29,885 nucleotides of DNA from JAIBJP01 sp035601195 (GTDB lineage Bacteria; Actinomycetota; Thermoleophilia; Gaiellales; Gaiellaceae). Both the position numbers and the translations under genes were made by a program. The stretch's first letter is position 1. Each line of letters starts with the position of its first letter. The DNA lies in assembly GCA_035601195.1 (NCBI GenBank), contig DATNOU010000043.1, forward strand, positions 1 to 29,885, given 5' to 3'. Below are positions 6,123-13,237 of this stretch, piece by piece. The notes beneath the pieces were generated by a model that saw only the letters and a program-made list of their open reading frames with translations, was not told where the DNA came from and did no database searches.

Positions 6123-6232
6123 CCCAGACCCGAGTGAGAGCCGAGGTTTCGCATCCGATTCGCTCAGCTCCGCTCCGCCGGGCCGCGACCGCCGGGGGAC
6201 GGCAGCTGTGGCGCTGCCAGGCCGGCTCCGGC

Positions 6233-6715
6233 GTGCCCAAGCGCACGCAGGCCGCCGGCAGCGGCGATTCCGGCTCGTTCATCCGCAACGAGACCCGGCG
6301 GGTCCTGGTCGTCGACGACGAGCGCTCGATCCGCATGCTCTGCCGCGTGAACCTGAACGTCTCCGGCATGGAGGTGCTCGAGGCCGACGACGGCCACGCG
6401 GGCCTCGAGCTGGCGCGGCGGGAGAACCCCGACCTGATCCTGCTCGACGTGATGATGCCCGGCCTCGACGGCTGGAGCGTCGCGCGCGAGCTGGCCGCGG
6501 ACGAGAGCACGAAGGAGATCCCGGTCATCTTCCTCACGGCTCGCGCCGAGGCCGCCGACCGCCGCCTGGGCGAGCAGCTCGGAGGCGTCGGCTACCTCGT
6601 CAAGCCGTTCGACCCGGTCGGGATCGGGGAGCTCGTCGAAGACGTCCTCGTGCGGATCGGACGCGGTGAGCGAGAGCAGCTGCAGCGCGGCATCGCCACC
6701 GAGCTCGAGCCGTGA
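6233..6715 (+). CDS. Single-domain response regulator (receiver only)
   Basis: A CheY-like receiver of about 160 residues without an output domain. It contains the acidic pair Asp28-Asp29 (VLVVDDER), the phosphate-accepting Asp72 (ILLDVMMPGLDG), Thr102 (VIFLTAR) and Lys124 (YLVKPFD). The end overlaps the kinase start by GTGA, so the kinase downstream is its likely partner. The start is uncertain. GTG at 6233 gives a normal N-terminus. GTG at 6134 would add 33 residues and lies 11 bp after a TACAAT box, so a leaderless longer form is possible. With no effector domain it must act by protein contact, perhaps on the kinase or the DivIVA-like protein. Confidence 0.88.
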   Translation: MPKRTQAAGSGDSGSFIRNETRRVLVVDDERSIRMLCRVNLNVSGMEVLEADDGHAGLELARRENPDLILLDVMMPGLDGWSVARELAADESTKEIPVIFLTARAEAADRRLGEQLGGVGYLVKPFDPVGIGELVEDVLVRIGRGEREQLQRGIATELEP

Positions 6716-8802
6716 GCATCCACGAGCGCGAAGACCGCGCGCGACGACTCCAGCGGGTCGCCGAGCTCCTGGCTGAGGCAGTGACGCCGCAGGAGGTGCT
6801 CGAGGCGATTCTGACCGAAGGCGTTCGTGCCGCGGAGGCGCGTGCGGGAGCGATTGGCGTGCTCAGCGACGACGACGACGAGAGCGTCGAACTGCTTGCC
6901 CAGCGGGGATACGACGGCTCGATCATGGAAGACTGGAGCCGGTTCCCGCTTGCCGCCGAGCTGCCGATGTCGCAGGTCATTCGGACCGGCGAGCCGCTGT
7001 TCATGTCGACGCTCAGCGAGCGGAACGAGCTCTTCCCCGAGCTCGCGCACCAGGGACAGGACGGCGCCGCGTTGGTTTTGCTCCCGCTTGCAGTCGAGGG
7101 TCGGGTCTTCGGCGCGATGGCGCTCTCGTTCGCAGAAGAGCTCGAATTCGAGCCGGAGCGGCGCGAGATGAAGATCGCGCTGGCCCGTCAGGCTGCGCAA
7201 GCTCTCGCACGTTCCCGTCTCTTCGCGCAGGAGCAGGCGCGGCGCAAGCGGAGCACGTTCCTCGCCGAGGCGAGCGACCTTCTCTCCTCCTCGCTCGACT
7301 CCCACCACGCGCTCAGGCAACTCGCGCAGCTTGCCGTGCCCCGGCTCGCGGACTGGTGCGCGATCGACATAGCCGGCGAGAACGGCGAGATCGAGCGGCT
7401 CGCCGTCGCCCACCAAGACCCGGACAAGGTGCGCTGGGCCTACGAGCTCCAGGAGCGCTACCCGCCCAACCCCGACGACCCGCACGGCGTGCCGCAGGTG
7501 CTTCGCAGCGGCGAACCGGAGTTCTTTCCCCAGATCCCGAACGAGCTCATCGAGGAAGCGATCGGGGAGGACGAAGAGCTGCAGCGGATCGTCGACCAGC
7601 TGGGACTGCGTTCGACAATCTGCGTCCCGCTGACCGCACGCGGGCGCACGCTCGGGGCGCTGACGCTGATCGCGGCGGAGACGCACCCGCCCTACACGGG
7701 GGCCGACCTCGAGCTCGCCCTGGAGCTCGCACGACGCTCGGCGGTTGCGGTGGACAACGCACGCCTCTACAGCGAGGCCGAGAAGGGCGCCAACGCCGCC
7801 CAGGCGCTCGCCTACGTCGCCGACGGCGTCGTCCTGCTCGACCGCGAACGCATAGTGCGGCACTGGAACCCGGCCGCGACGGCGATCACGGGTGTGAGCG
7901 AAGCGCAGGCGCTCGGCAAGTCGGTCGACAATGTCGTCCCGGCCTGGGGTGCCCTCACCTCGCATGTCCCGCTCAGTCGGCCCGGAGCCCCCGGTAGCCG
8001 GCCGGTGACGGTGCCGCTCGTGCTCGAAGGGCGCGAGCTCTGGGTGGCGGTCTCCGGGGTGGACTTCGGCGAGGGAACCGTCTACGCGTTGCAGGACGTG
8101 ACCGGCGAGCACGTCCTCGAGAAGACTCGCAGCGACTTCGTCGCCACCGCGTCCCACGAGCTGCGGACGCCACTGGCGGCGGTGTACGGGGCTGTCCGCA
8201 CCTTGCGCCGCGACGACGTCGAGCTCTCGGACGAGGATCACACCGCCTTCCTGGACATGATCGAGTCCGAGGCCGTCCGCCTCGCGAGCATCGTCGACCA
8301 GATCCTGCTCGCGGGCCAGCTCGATGCGAACGCCCTCGAGCTGAGCATCAGCGAGAGCAACCCCACCGAGATCGCCGCCGGGGTGATCGAGTCGGCCTCC
8401 CTGCACCTGCCCGAGGGGATCACGCTCAGCCTGAACGGCGACGGAGTCGCCTCGATCCCCTGCGACGAGAACAAGCTCCGGCAGGTGCTCGTCAACCTGG
8501 TGGACAACGCGATCAAGTACTCCCCCGAGGGCGGCGAGGTTGCGCTCCGGCTCCAGCGGGACAGCCGAGGTTGCCTGATCGAGGTCTCCGACGAGGGGCT
8601 CGGCATCCCGGGGTCCGAGCTGGAGAGGATCTTTGAAAAGTTCTACCGCCTCGACCCGCAGCAGCTACAGGGCGTCGGCGGCAGCGGCCTCGGGCTCTAC
8701 ATCTGCCGCGAGTTGGTCGAGCGCATGCACGGGAAGCTGTCGGTGGAGTCGCAGCCCGGTGTGGGCTCGCGCTTCACGGTCGCACTCCCGGGACAGCGCT
8801 AG
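6712..8802 (+). CDS. Soluble GAF-GAF-PAS sensor histidine kinase
   Basis: A 696-residue kinase with no membrane segments, so it senses an internal signal. Domains in order: GAF-like (~20-170), second GAF-like (~185-350, with STICVPLTARGRTLGALTLIA), PAS-like (~365-465, with DGVVLLDRERIVRHWNPAA), HisKA (~470-540) and HATPase (~565-695). Phosphorylated His482 lies in ASHELRTPLAA. The N box is NLVDNAIKYS (595-604), G1 is DEGLGIPG (627-634) and G2 is GGSGLGLYIC (656-665). The GTG start overlaps the receiver stop. GAF ligands cannot be predicted. A DivIVA-domain gene follows after 37 bp, suggesting a link to cell shape, polarity or division. Confidence 0.95.
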   Translation: MSIHEREDRARRLQRVAELLAEAVTPQEVLEAILTEGVRAAEARAGAIGVLSDDDDESVELLAQRGYDGSIMEDWSRFPLAAELPMSQVIRTGEPLFMSTLSERNELFPELAHQGQDGAALVLLPLAVEGRVFGAMALSFAEELEFEPERREMKIALARQAAQALARSRLFAQEQARRKRSTFLAEASDLLSSSLDSHHALRQLAQLAVPRLADWCAIDIAGENGEIERLAVAHQDPDKVRWAYELQERYPPNPDDPHGVPQVLRSGEPEFFPQIPNELIEEAIGEDEELQRIVDQLGLRSTICVPLTARGRTLGALTLIAAETHPPYTGADLELALELARRSAVAVDNARLYSEAEKGANAAQALAYVADGVVLLDRERIVRHWNPAATAITGVSEAQALGKSVDNVVPAWGALTSHVPLSRPGAPGSRPVTVPLVLEGRELWVAVSGVDFGEGTVYALQDVTGEHVLEKTRSDFVATASHELRTPLAAVYGAVRTLRRDDVELSDEDHTAFLDMIESEAVRLASIVDQILLAGQLDANALELSISESNPTEIAAGVIESASLHLPEGITLSLNGDGVASIPCDENKLRQVLVNLVDNAIKYSPEGGEVALRLQRDSRGCLIEVSDEGLGIPGSELERIFEKFYRLDPQQLQGVGGSGLGLYICRELVERMHGKLSVESQPGVGSRFTVALPGQR

Positions 8803-8827
8803 CTCTCAGTTCCGGCGCAGAGTGCGG

Positions 8828-8842
8828 CATACTTGCAGTATG
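8828..8842 (+). promoter_or_regulatory. Palindrome with -10-like half at the DivIVA-like gene start
   Basis: CATACT-TGC-AGTATG is a perfect 6-3-6 inverted repeat whose last three bases are the ATG start codon. CATACT could serve as a -10 box with transcription starting at the A of the ATG, which makes a leaderless mRNA. The symmetry also suits a regulator-binding site. No good -35 is visible. Confidence 0.4.
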
Positions 8843-9601
8843 AACGCCAGGTCTTCGAAGACCGACAGGAAGAAGAGCGCCCCATCGACTGAACCGCCGG
8901 AGGCACTCGGCTCACGCGAGCTTCAGGTTCAAGTGCCCGTTGAGATCCGCAACGCGTCCTTCCCGGTCTCGGTCCGTGGCTATGACCGCGGGGCCGTCGA
9001 TGCCTACGTTCGCCGGGTCAACCGCGTCGTCGCTGAGCTCGAGGTGAGCCGCTCGCCGCAGGCGGCGGTCAGACACGCGGTCGACCGTGTGTCTGAGCAG
9101 ACGAACGCCATCCTCCAGCAGGCCCGTGAGTCAGCGGAGAGGATCACGGACACCGCACGCGAGGAAGCGGCGGAGATCATCGCCACCGCCAAAGCCGAGG
9201 CGGCGAAGCTCGTCGTCGGAGCGAGCACAGAGGCCGACCGCCTGGGTGCCGACGCCGAGCAGGTCATGGCCAATGCGCAGGCCGAAGCCGAAAAGACGAT
9301 CGCCCACGCCCAGGCCGAGGCAGCCGAACACCTTCGCCGGTCGGATGAGGAGATCGCGGCCTTGCAGGAACAAGCAGACGCGCGCCTGCGCGAGCTCGAG
9401 GCTGACACGGAGAACGTGCGCGCGGAGCGGCGCGGGCTGCTCGGCGACATGAACCAGATGGCAAACCAGCTTCAAGAGGCCGCCAGCGCGGCGGCCACCC
9501 GCTTCTCTGTCGTGGAGGAGACGGCTCCAGAGCCCTCCATGGAAAACGAGGGTGAGCCGACCGGTGTGCTGGCGCCGGATGAAACCGCGAAACGACCGTA
9601 A
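8840..9601 (+). CDS. DivIVA-domain coiled-coil protein
   Basis: A 253-residue protein. A lysine/serine-rich N-terminus is followed by a DivIVA-type segment (IRNASFPVSVRGYDRGAVDAYVRRVNRVVAEL in part, ~36-67). A long Ala/Glu-rich coiled coil follows (~75-215, with repeating AxAEAEK and AQAEAAE units), then a disordered acidic tail. DivIVA proteins gather at curved membrane and recruit growth and division machinery in actinobacteria. This one lacks the canonical N-terminal DivIVA start because ~35 extra residues precede it, so it is a family relative rather than Wag31 itself. ATG at 8840 was chosen because it is the first start after the kinase stop; no ribosome site is present. Confidence 0.8.
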   Translation: MNARSSKTDRKKSAPSTEPPEALGSRELQVQVPVEIRNASFPVSVRGYDRGAVDAYVRRVNRVVAELEVSRSPQAAVRHAVDRVSEQTNAILQQARESAERITDTAREEAAEIIATAKAEAAKLVVGASTEADRLGADAEQVMANAQAEAEKTIAHAQAEAAEHLRRSDEEIAALQEQADARLRELEADTENVRAERRGLLGDMNQMANQLQEAASAAATRFSVVEETAPEPSMENEGEPTGVLAPDETAKRP

Positions 9602-9629
9602 CGCTGACTTAGTTCGGCACGAAGTGACG

Positions 9630-9656
9630 GCGCGCCTCCCGTTGGCGCGCTTCCTT
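9630..9656 (+). terminator. Intrinsic terminator after the DivIVA-like gene
   Basis: GCGCGCC (9630-9636), a 7-base loop and GGCGCGC (9644-9650), followed by TTCCTT. It lies between the convergent DivIVA-like and pdxS genes, 29 bp past the former's stop. It may serve both directions. Confidence 0.6.
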
Positions 9657-9677
9657 AAGCTGCTCGACGAGTAGTCG

Positions 9678-10562
9678 CTACCAGCCGCGCGACTCAAGCA
9701 GCTCTTCGGGCGCGAGAGTGGCCGCGGCCAGGCCGCTCATCGGGTCGCCCAGGCCGCCGGAGACGCGGGCAAGGATCTCTGGATCCCGGAAATGGGTCGT
9801 CGCCTCGACGATCGCCTTGGCGCGCGGCGAGGGATCGGCGGACTTGTAGATCCCCGAGCCGACGAAGACGCCGTCGGCGCCGAGTTGCATGCACAGCGCC
9901 GCGTCCGCCGGAGTCGCGATCCCTCCGGCGGTAAACGTCACCACCGGCAGCTTGCCGTTCTCGGCGACCCACTTGACGAGCTCGTAGGGCGCGCGCAGCT
10001 CCTTCGCCTCGGCGTAGAGCTCTTCCTCGCGGAGCGTGCCGAGGCGGCGGATGTGGCCGAAGACCGAGCGCATGTGCGTGACGGCGTTGACGATGTCGCC
10101 CGTGCCCGCCTCGCCCTTGGTGCGGATCATCGCCGCGCCCTCGCCAAGGCGCCGCAGGGCCTCTCCGAGGTTGGTCGCGCCACACACGAACGGGACCGTG
10201 AAGTCCCACTTGTCCACGTGGTGCGCGGTGTCGGCCGGTGTCAGCACCTCGCTCTCGTCGATGTAGTCGACCTCGAGCGCCTCCAGGATCTGCGCCTCGG
10301 CGAAATGGCCGATGCGGCACTTGGCCATCACGGGGATCGTGACCGCCTCTTGGATCTCGCGGATCTTGTCCGGGTCGGCCATGCGCGCGACGCCGCCGTC
10401 CCTGCGGATGTCGGCCGGTACGCGCTCGAGCGCCATTACCGCGACCGCGCCCGCGTCCTCGGCGATCCGCGCCTGCTCGGCGGTCGTCACGTCCATGATC
10501 ACCCCGCCCTTGAGCATCTCGGCGAGGCCGCTCTTGATCCGCATCGTCCCGGTCTCGGCCAT
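9678..10562 (-). CDS. pdxS: PLP synthase catalytic subunit PdxS
   Basis: PdxS builds pyridoxal 5'-phosphate from ribose 5-phosphate, glyceraldehyde 3-phosphate and ammonia supplied by PdxT; the enzyme is a dodecamer with PdxT on its surface. The 294-residue protein is full length. Lys81 (VMAKCRIGHF) and Lys149 (IRTKGEAGTG) match the two Schiff-base lysines of the family, and Asp24 (VIMDVTT) is present. The ATG at 10562 has no ribosome site but follows TAGAAT by 7 nt, consistent with leaderless transcription. The gene is cut off from pdxT by a three-gene signalling module on the opposite strand, so both need their own promoters. Confidence 0.98.
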   Translation of the reverse strand: MAETGTMRIKSGLAEMLKGGVIMDVTTAEQARIAEDAGAVAVMALERVPADIRRDGGVARMADPDKIREIQEAVTIPVMAKCRIGHFAEAQILEALEVDYIDESEVLTPADTAHHVDKWDFTVPFVCGATNLGEALRRLGEGAAMIRTKGEAGTGDIVNAVTHMRSVFGHIRRLGTLREEELYAEAKELRAPYELVKWVAENGKLPVVTFTAGGIATPADAALCMQLGADGVFVGSGIYKSADPSPRAKAIVEATTHFRDPEILARVSGGLGDPMSGLAAATLAPEELLESRGW

Positions 10563-10569
10563 CGCGGTG

Positions 10570-10575
10570 ATTCTA
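10570..10575 (-). promoter_or_regulatory. -10 box of pdxS
   Basis: TAGAAT on the minus strand ends 7 nt before the ATG, so transcription should begin at or next to the start codon. No strong -35 is seen at 16-18 bp. A TTGACA at 10591-10596 faces the other way. Confidence 0.55.
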
Positions 10576-10624
10576 GCCTGGCTTGGTGACTTGACATCTC
10601 GCGGCGGGCTGCGAGCCTTGCGCG

Positions 10625-12940
10625 ATGGCCGCCGTCGCCATGAAAGAGCTTCGGCTTGCGCTCGTCTGCTACGGAGGCTCCTCGCTCGCGGTCTATATGC
10701 ACGGCGTCACGAAGGAGCTCCACCGGCTCGTCAAGGGTTCGGCCTTGCTGGAGTCGGAGAACGGCGCCGTCGCCTCGGCCTCACCCAGCGAGCGCGTGTA
10801 TGCCGCGCTGCTGGAGGAGCTCGCCGGGGGCAATCCGGAGCAGCTGCGGACGCGCGTCGTCGTCGACGTGATCGCCGGCACGTCCGCGGGCGGCATCAAC
10901 GGGGTCTGCCTCGCCAAGGGCCTGGCGCACAACCTCTCGGTCGACGGCTTCCGCGACCTCTGGTTCGAGCGCGGCGACATCGACGGGCTCCTCGCCGCGC
11001 CGCGCTGGCTGCCGACGCGGGTGCTCAAGGGCACCTGGGTCGCCGCAAGAGCGCTCAAACGCGCACCGCTCAGGGGCGACCTGATGGCCCGGTGGATCTA
11101 CGTCGCCTTCCACCAGATGGACGAGAAGGGCTCGACACCGGGATCGCTCGCGACGCTGATGCCGGAGCGGCACAAGCTCGAGCTGTTCGTGACGGCGACC
11201 GACTTCTACGGCTACGCCCGTCAGGTCCCCTACGCCGACCCGAATCCGATTCACGACACCCGTCACCGCCACCTGCTGGCGTTCAGATTCGGTGGCGACG
11301 ACGGCCGGGACGACTTCGACCGCGAATCGAACGGCGCCCTCACCTTCGCGGCCCGCTCGACCTCGTGCATCCCGGGGATCTTCCCGCCCGTCAGCTTCGA
11401 GGCGCTCGAGGGCTGGCTGGGAGCGGACCGCCCCGTCGACTTCGGGCGGCTCGAGAAACGGTTCTTCCGGCTGTACGAGCTCGCGAAGTTCCCGCCGGGC
11501 TCGACGTGGTTCGTGGACGGTGGCGTCCTCGACAACAAGCCGTTCGGCCCGGCGATCGACGCGATCCGGGAGCGGCCCGCCGACCTCCAGGTCGACCGGC
11601 GGCTCCTCTACCTGGAGCCCGACCCCGGCTTCGGCCTGAGGCCCTCGCACCGCAGCGCCCCGTCGACGTTGACGGCCGCGATCGGAGGCCTGACAGGCCT
11701 TCCGCGCTCCGAGCCGATCCTCGACGACCTGGTCGAGGTCGGCAGCCTGAACGAGCATGCTCGGCGGGTCAGCGACATCGTCGAGACGAGCTGGAGCACC
11801 GTCGAGGCGCGGGTCAGGGAGATCGCCGGGCCGTTGCCCGAGATCCCGAAGGATCCCAACGACCCGAAGCTTGCCGCGATCCGCAAGCGGACGAACGACG
11901 AGGCGCGCGGCAGCGCCGGCTTCAGCTACGCGACGTACGTCCGCCTGAAGATCAGCGGCGTCGTCGACCGCTACGCCGAGACGGCGTGCGCCGTCTGCGA
12001 CCTGCCGCCCGACTCGACCCACGCGCTCCTGACCCGCAGCGCCCTCCGCAGCTGGGCCGAGGAGCGGCAGCTGTTCGACCAGCTGATCGAGCCGTCGCCT
12101 GAACAGCTGGACTTCCTCGTCAACTTCGACCTCGCCTACGGGGAGCGGCGCCTGCGCTTCGTGATCGACGGCGTCAACCACCTCTACGCGGCCGTCGGCG
12201 TCCCTGGGTACCCCGAGCGCGAGGCGATCGACGCCGTCAAGAGCCAGCTGTGGGAGGCCGTGGGCACGATGCGCGACGCGATGGCCGGCACCGGCTTCGA
12301 CGAAACGCTGACCGGCCGCTTCGATGCCTGCTTCCCCGTCGACTCGATGCGCAAGTTCATGGAGCAGAAGGGGTTCGACCCCCACGACTATATCCTCGAG
12401 CACCGCGAGGAGCTCGACGCTCTCCAGGTGGCGCTGCGCGACTACCTGAAGCAGCAGCTGTCCGGGTTCACGGCCGACCTCTACATCGGGCTGCTCGGGC
12501 TGACCGAGGGCTGGAACAACGAGCGCAGGTGGGACCTGCTCGTCCGTTACCTCGGCTTCCCGTTCTGGGACATCCTCCTCTACCCGATCCAGGCGCTGAG
12601 CGACGTCGGCGAGCGCGACAACATCGAGATCGTCCGGATCAGCCCGCGCGACTCGCACCGCATACCGGTGAAGGCCGACCCCAAACACAAGAAATTGGTC
12701 GGGGCCGAGAAGGGGCATTTCGGCGCGTTCCCGAGCCGCCCTGGACGCGAGCAGGATTATCTCTGGGGGCGCCTGGACGGTGCGGAGCGGTTCATCGGCA
12801 TCCTGCTCGCCGACGCCGACGAGGCGGACCTGAAGCGCTGGTGCGACGAGGCGTTCCGCGCGATCCTCGAAGAGGACGAGCAAGCGGTGCCGAAGGCTTC
12901 CGAGCTCGTCGGTCACGTGCGCGAGACGATTGCCTCGTAG
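10625..12940 (+). CDS. Large patatin-like phospholipase (DUF3376 type)
   Basis: A 771-residue protein with an N-terminal patatin domain and a long C-terminal region resembling the patatin-related family that carries DUF3376. The lipase elements are complete. The oxyanion-hole segment is CYGGSSLAVYMHG (15-27). The nucleophile Ser87 is in GTSAGG (85-90). The catalytic Asp298 is in FVDGG, giving a Ser-Asp dyad that would hydrolyse acyl esters of membrane lipids. The C-terminal part includes SYATYVRLKI, then YLGFPFWDILLYP and the near-terminal YLWGRLDGAERFIGIL. No signal peptide or clear membrane segment is seen. Start choice: ATG at 10625; ATG at 10640 (MKELRLALVCYGG) is equally possible, since neither has a ribosome site. 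Confidence 0.92.
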   Translation: MAAVAMKELRLALVCYGGSSLAVYMHGVTKELHRLVKGSALLESENGAVASASPSERVYAALLEELAGGNPEQLRTRVVVDVIAGTSAGGINGVCLAKGLAHNLSVDGFRDLWFERGDIDGLLAAPRWLPTRVLKGTWVAARALKRAPLRGDLMARWIYVAFHQMDEKGSTPGSLATLMPERHKLELFVTATDFYGYARQVPYADPNPIHDTRHRHLLAFRFGGDDGRDDFDRESNGALTFAARSTSCIPGIFPPVSFEALEGWLGADRPVDFGRLEKRFFRLYELAKFPPGSTWFVDGGVLDNKPFGPAIDAIRERPADLQVDRRLLYLEPDPGFGLRPSHRSAPSTLTAAIGGLTGLPRSEPILDDLVEVGSLNEHARRVSDIVETSWSTVEARVREIAGPLPEIPKDPNDPKLAAIRKRTNDEARGSAGFSYATYVRLKISGVVDRYAETACAVCDLPPDSTHALLTRSALRSWAEERQLFDQLIEPSPEQLDFLVNFDLAYGERRLRFVIDGVNHLYAAVGVPGYPEREAIDAVKSQLWEAVGTMRDAMAGTGFDETLTGRFDACFPVDSMRKFMEQKGFDPHDYILEHREELDALQVALRDYLKQQLSGFTADLYIGLLGLTEGWNNERRWDLLVRYLGFPFWDILLYPIQALSDVGERDNIEIVRISPRDSHRIPVKADPKHKKLVGAEKGHFGAFPSRPGREQDYLWGRLDGAERFIGILLADADEADLKRWCDEAFRAILEEDEQAVPKASELVGHVRETIAS

Positions 12941-12960
12941 CCCCGAGGCCGGCGCGGGTC

Positions 12961-12989
12961 TTGCCAAACATGGCGGATCGTCCTACCCT
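12961..12989 (+). promoter_or_regulatory. Promoter for the small-protein/cell-wall hydrolase pair
   Basis: TTGCCA (12961-12966) and TACCCT (12984-12989) are separated by 17 bp. TACCCT fits the loose TANNNT -10 of actinobacteria. A hairpin, CCTCTC-GGG-GAGAGG (13005-13019), then overlaps the first bases of the ribosome site AGGAGG (13017-13022). This means the pair can be transcribed independently of the patatin gene. Confidence 0.5.
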
Positions 12990-13027
12990 CGACGTGCGGC
13001 CCAGCCTCTCGGGGAGAGGAGGGCACG

Positions 13028-13237
13028 TTGGACGCAGTAGGAGCGACGACCGCCGGGATTGAAGGCGAGAGGGGCCGACAGAGCTTCATGGAGACCGAGC
13101 GGGCGCACAACGATCGTGCGGTCGCGGAGATCCAAGTGGCACTGGTGCTCAGGCTCGCCGACCCGAACAACATCTCCGGCGAGGCGGAGCCTGCCGGCGA
13201 GGACGTGGTCGACGCGATCCCCGCCCCGAGCAGCTGA
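13028..13237 (+). CDS. Small acidic protein of unknown function
   Basis: A 69-residue protein that I do not recognise. The TTG start is supported by a strong ribosome site (AGGAGG, 5-nt spacer), and codon third positions are GC-rich from about residue 20 on. No cysteines, membrane segment or signal peptide are seen. The middle (HNDRAVAEIQVALVLRLADPNN) could form one helix, and the tail is acidic (GEAEPAGEDVVDAIPAPSS). The stop abuts the ATG of the cell-wall hydrolase gene (TGAATG), so the two are almost certainly co-translated. A chaperone, inhibitor or anchoring partner of the hydrolase would fit this position, but that is a guess. Confidence 0.6.
   Translation: MDAVGATTAGIEGERGRQSFMETERAHNDRAVAEIQVALVLRLADPNNISGEAEPAGEDVVDAIPAPSS

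Noticed and set aside
6592..8406. Minus-strand open frame of about 600 codons opposite the histidine kinase
   Set aside because: The kinase on the + strand has every diagnostic motif; the antisense frame has none.
10591..10619. Strong promoter for the patatin gene using TTGACA at 10591
   Set aside because: No acceptable -10 hexamer stands 16-18 bp downstream (AGCCTT at 17), so only half a promoter is seen.
10781..12967. Minus-strand open frame of over 700 codons opposite the patatin gene
   Set aside because: Shadow of the patatin gene; composition is biased and no domain is recognisable.
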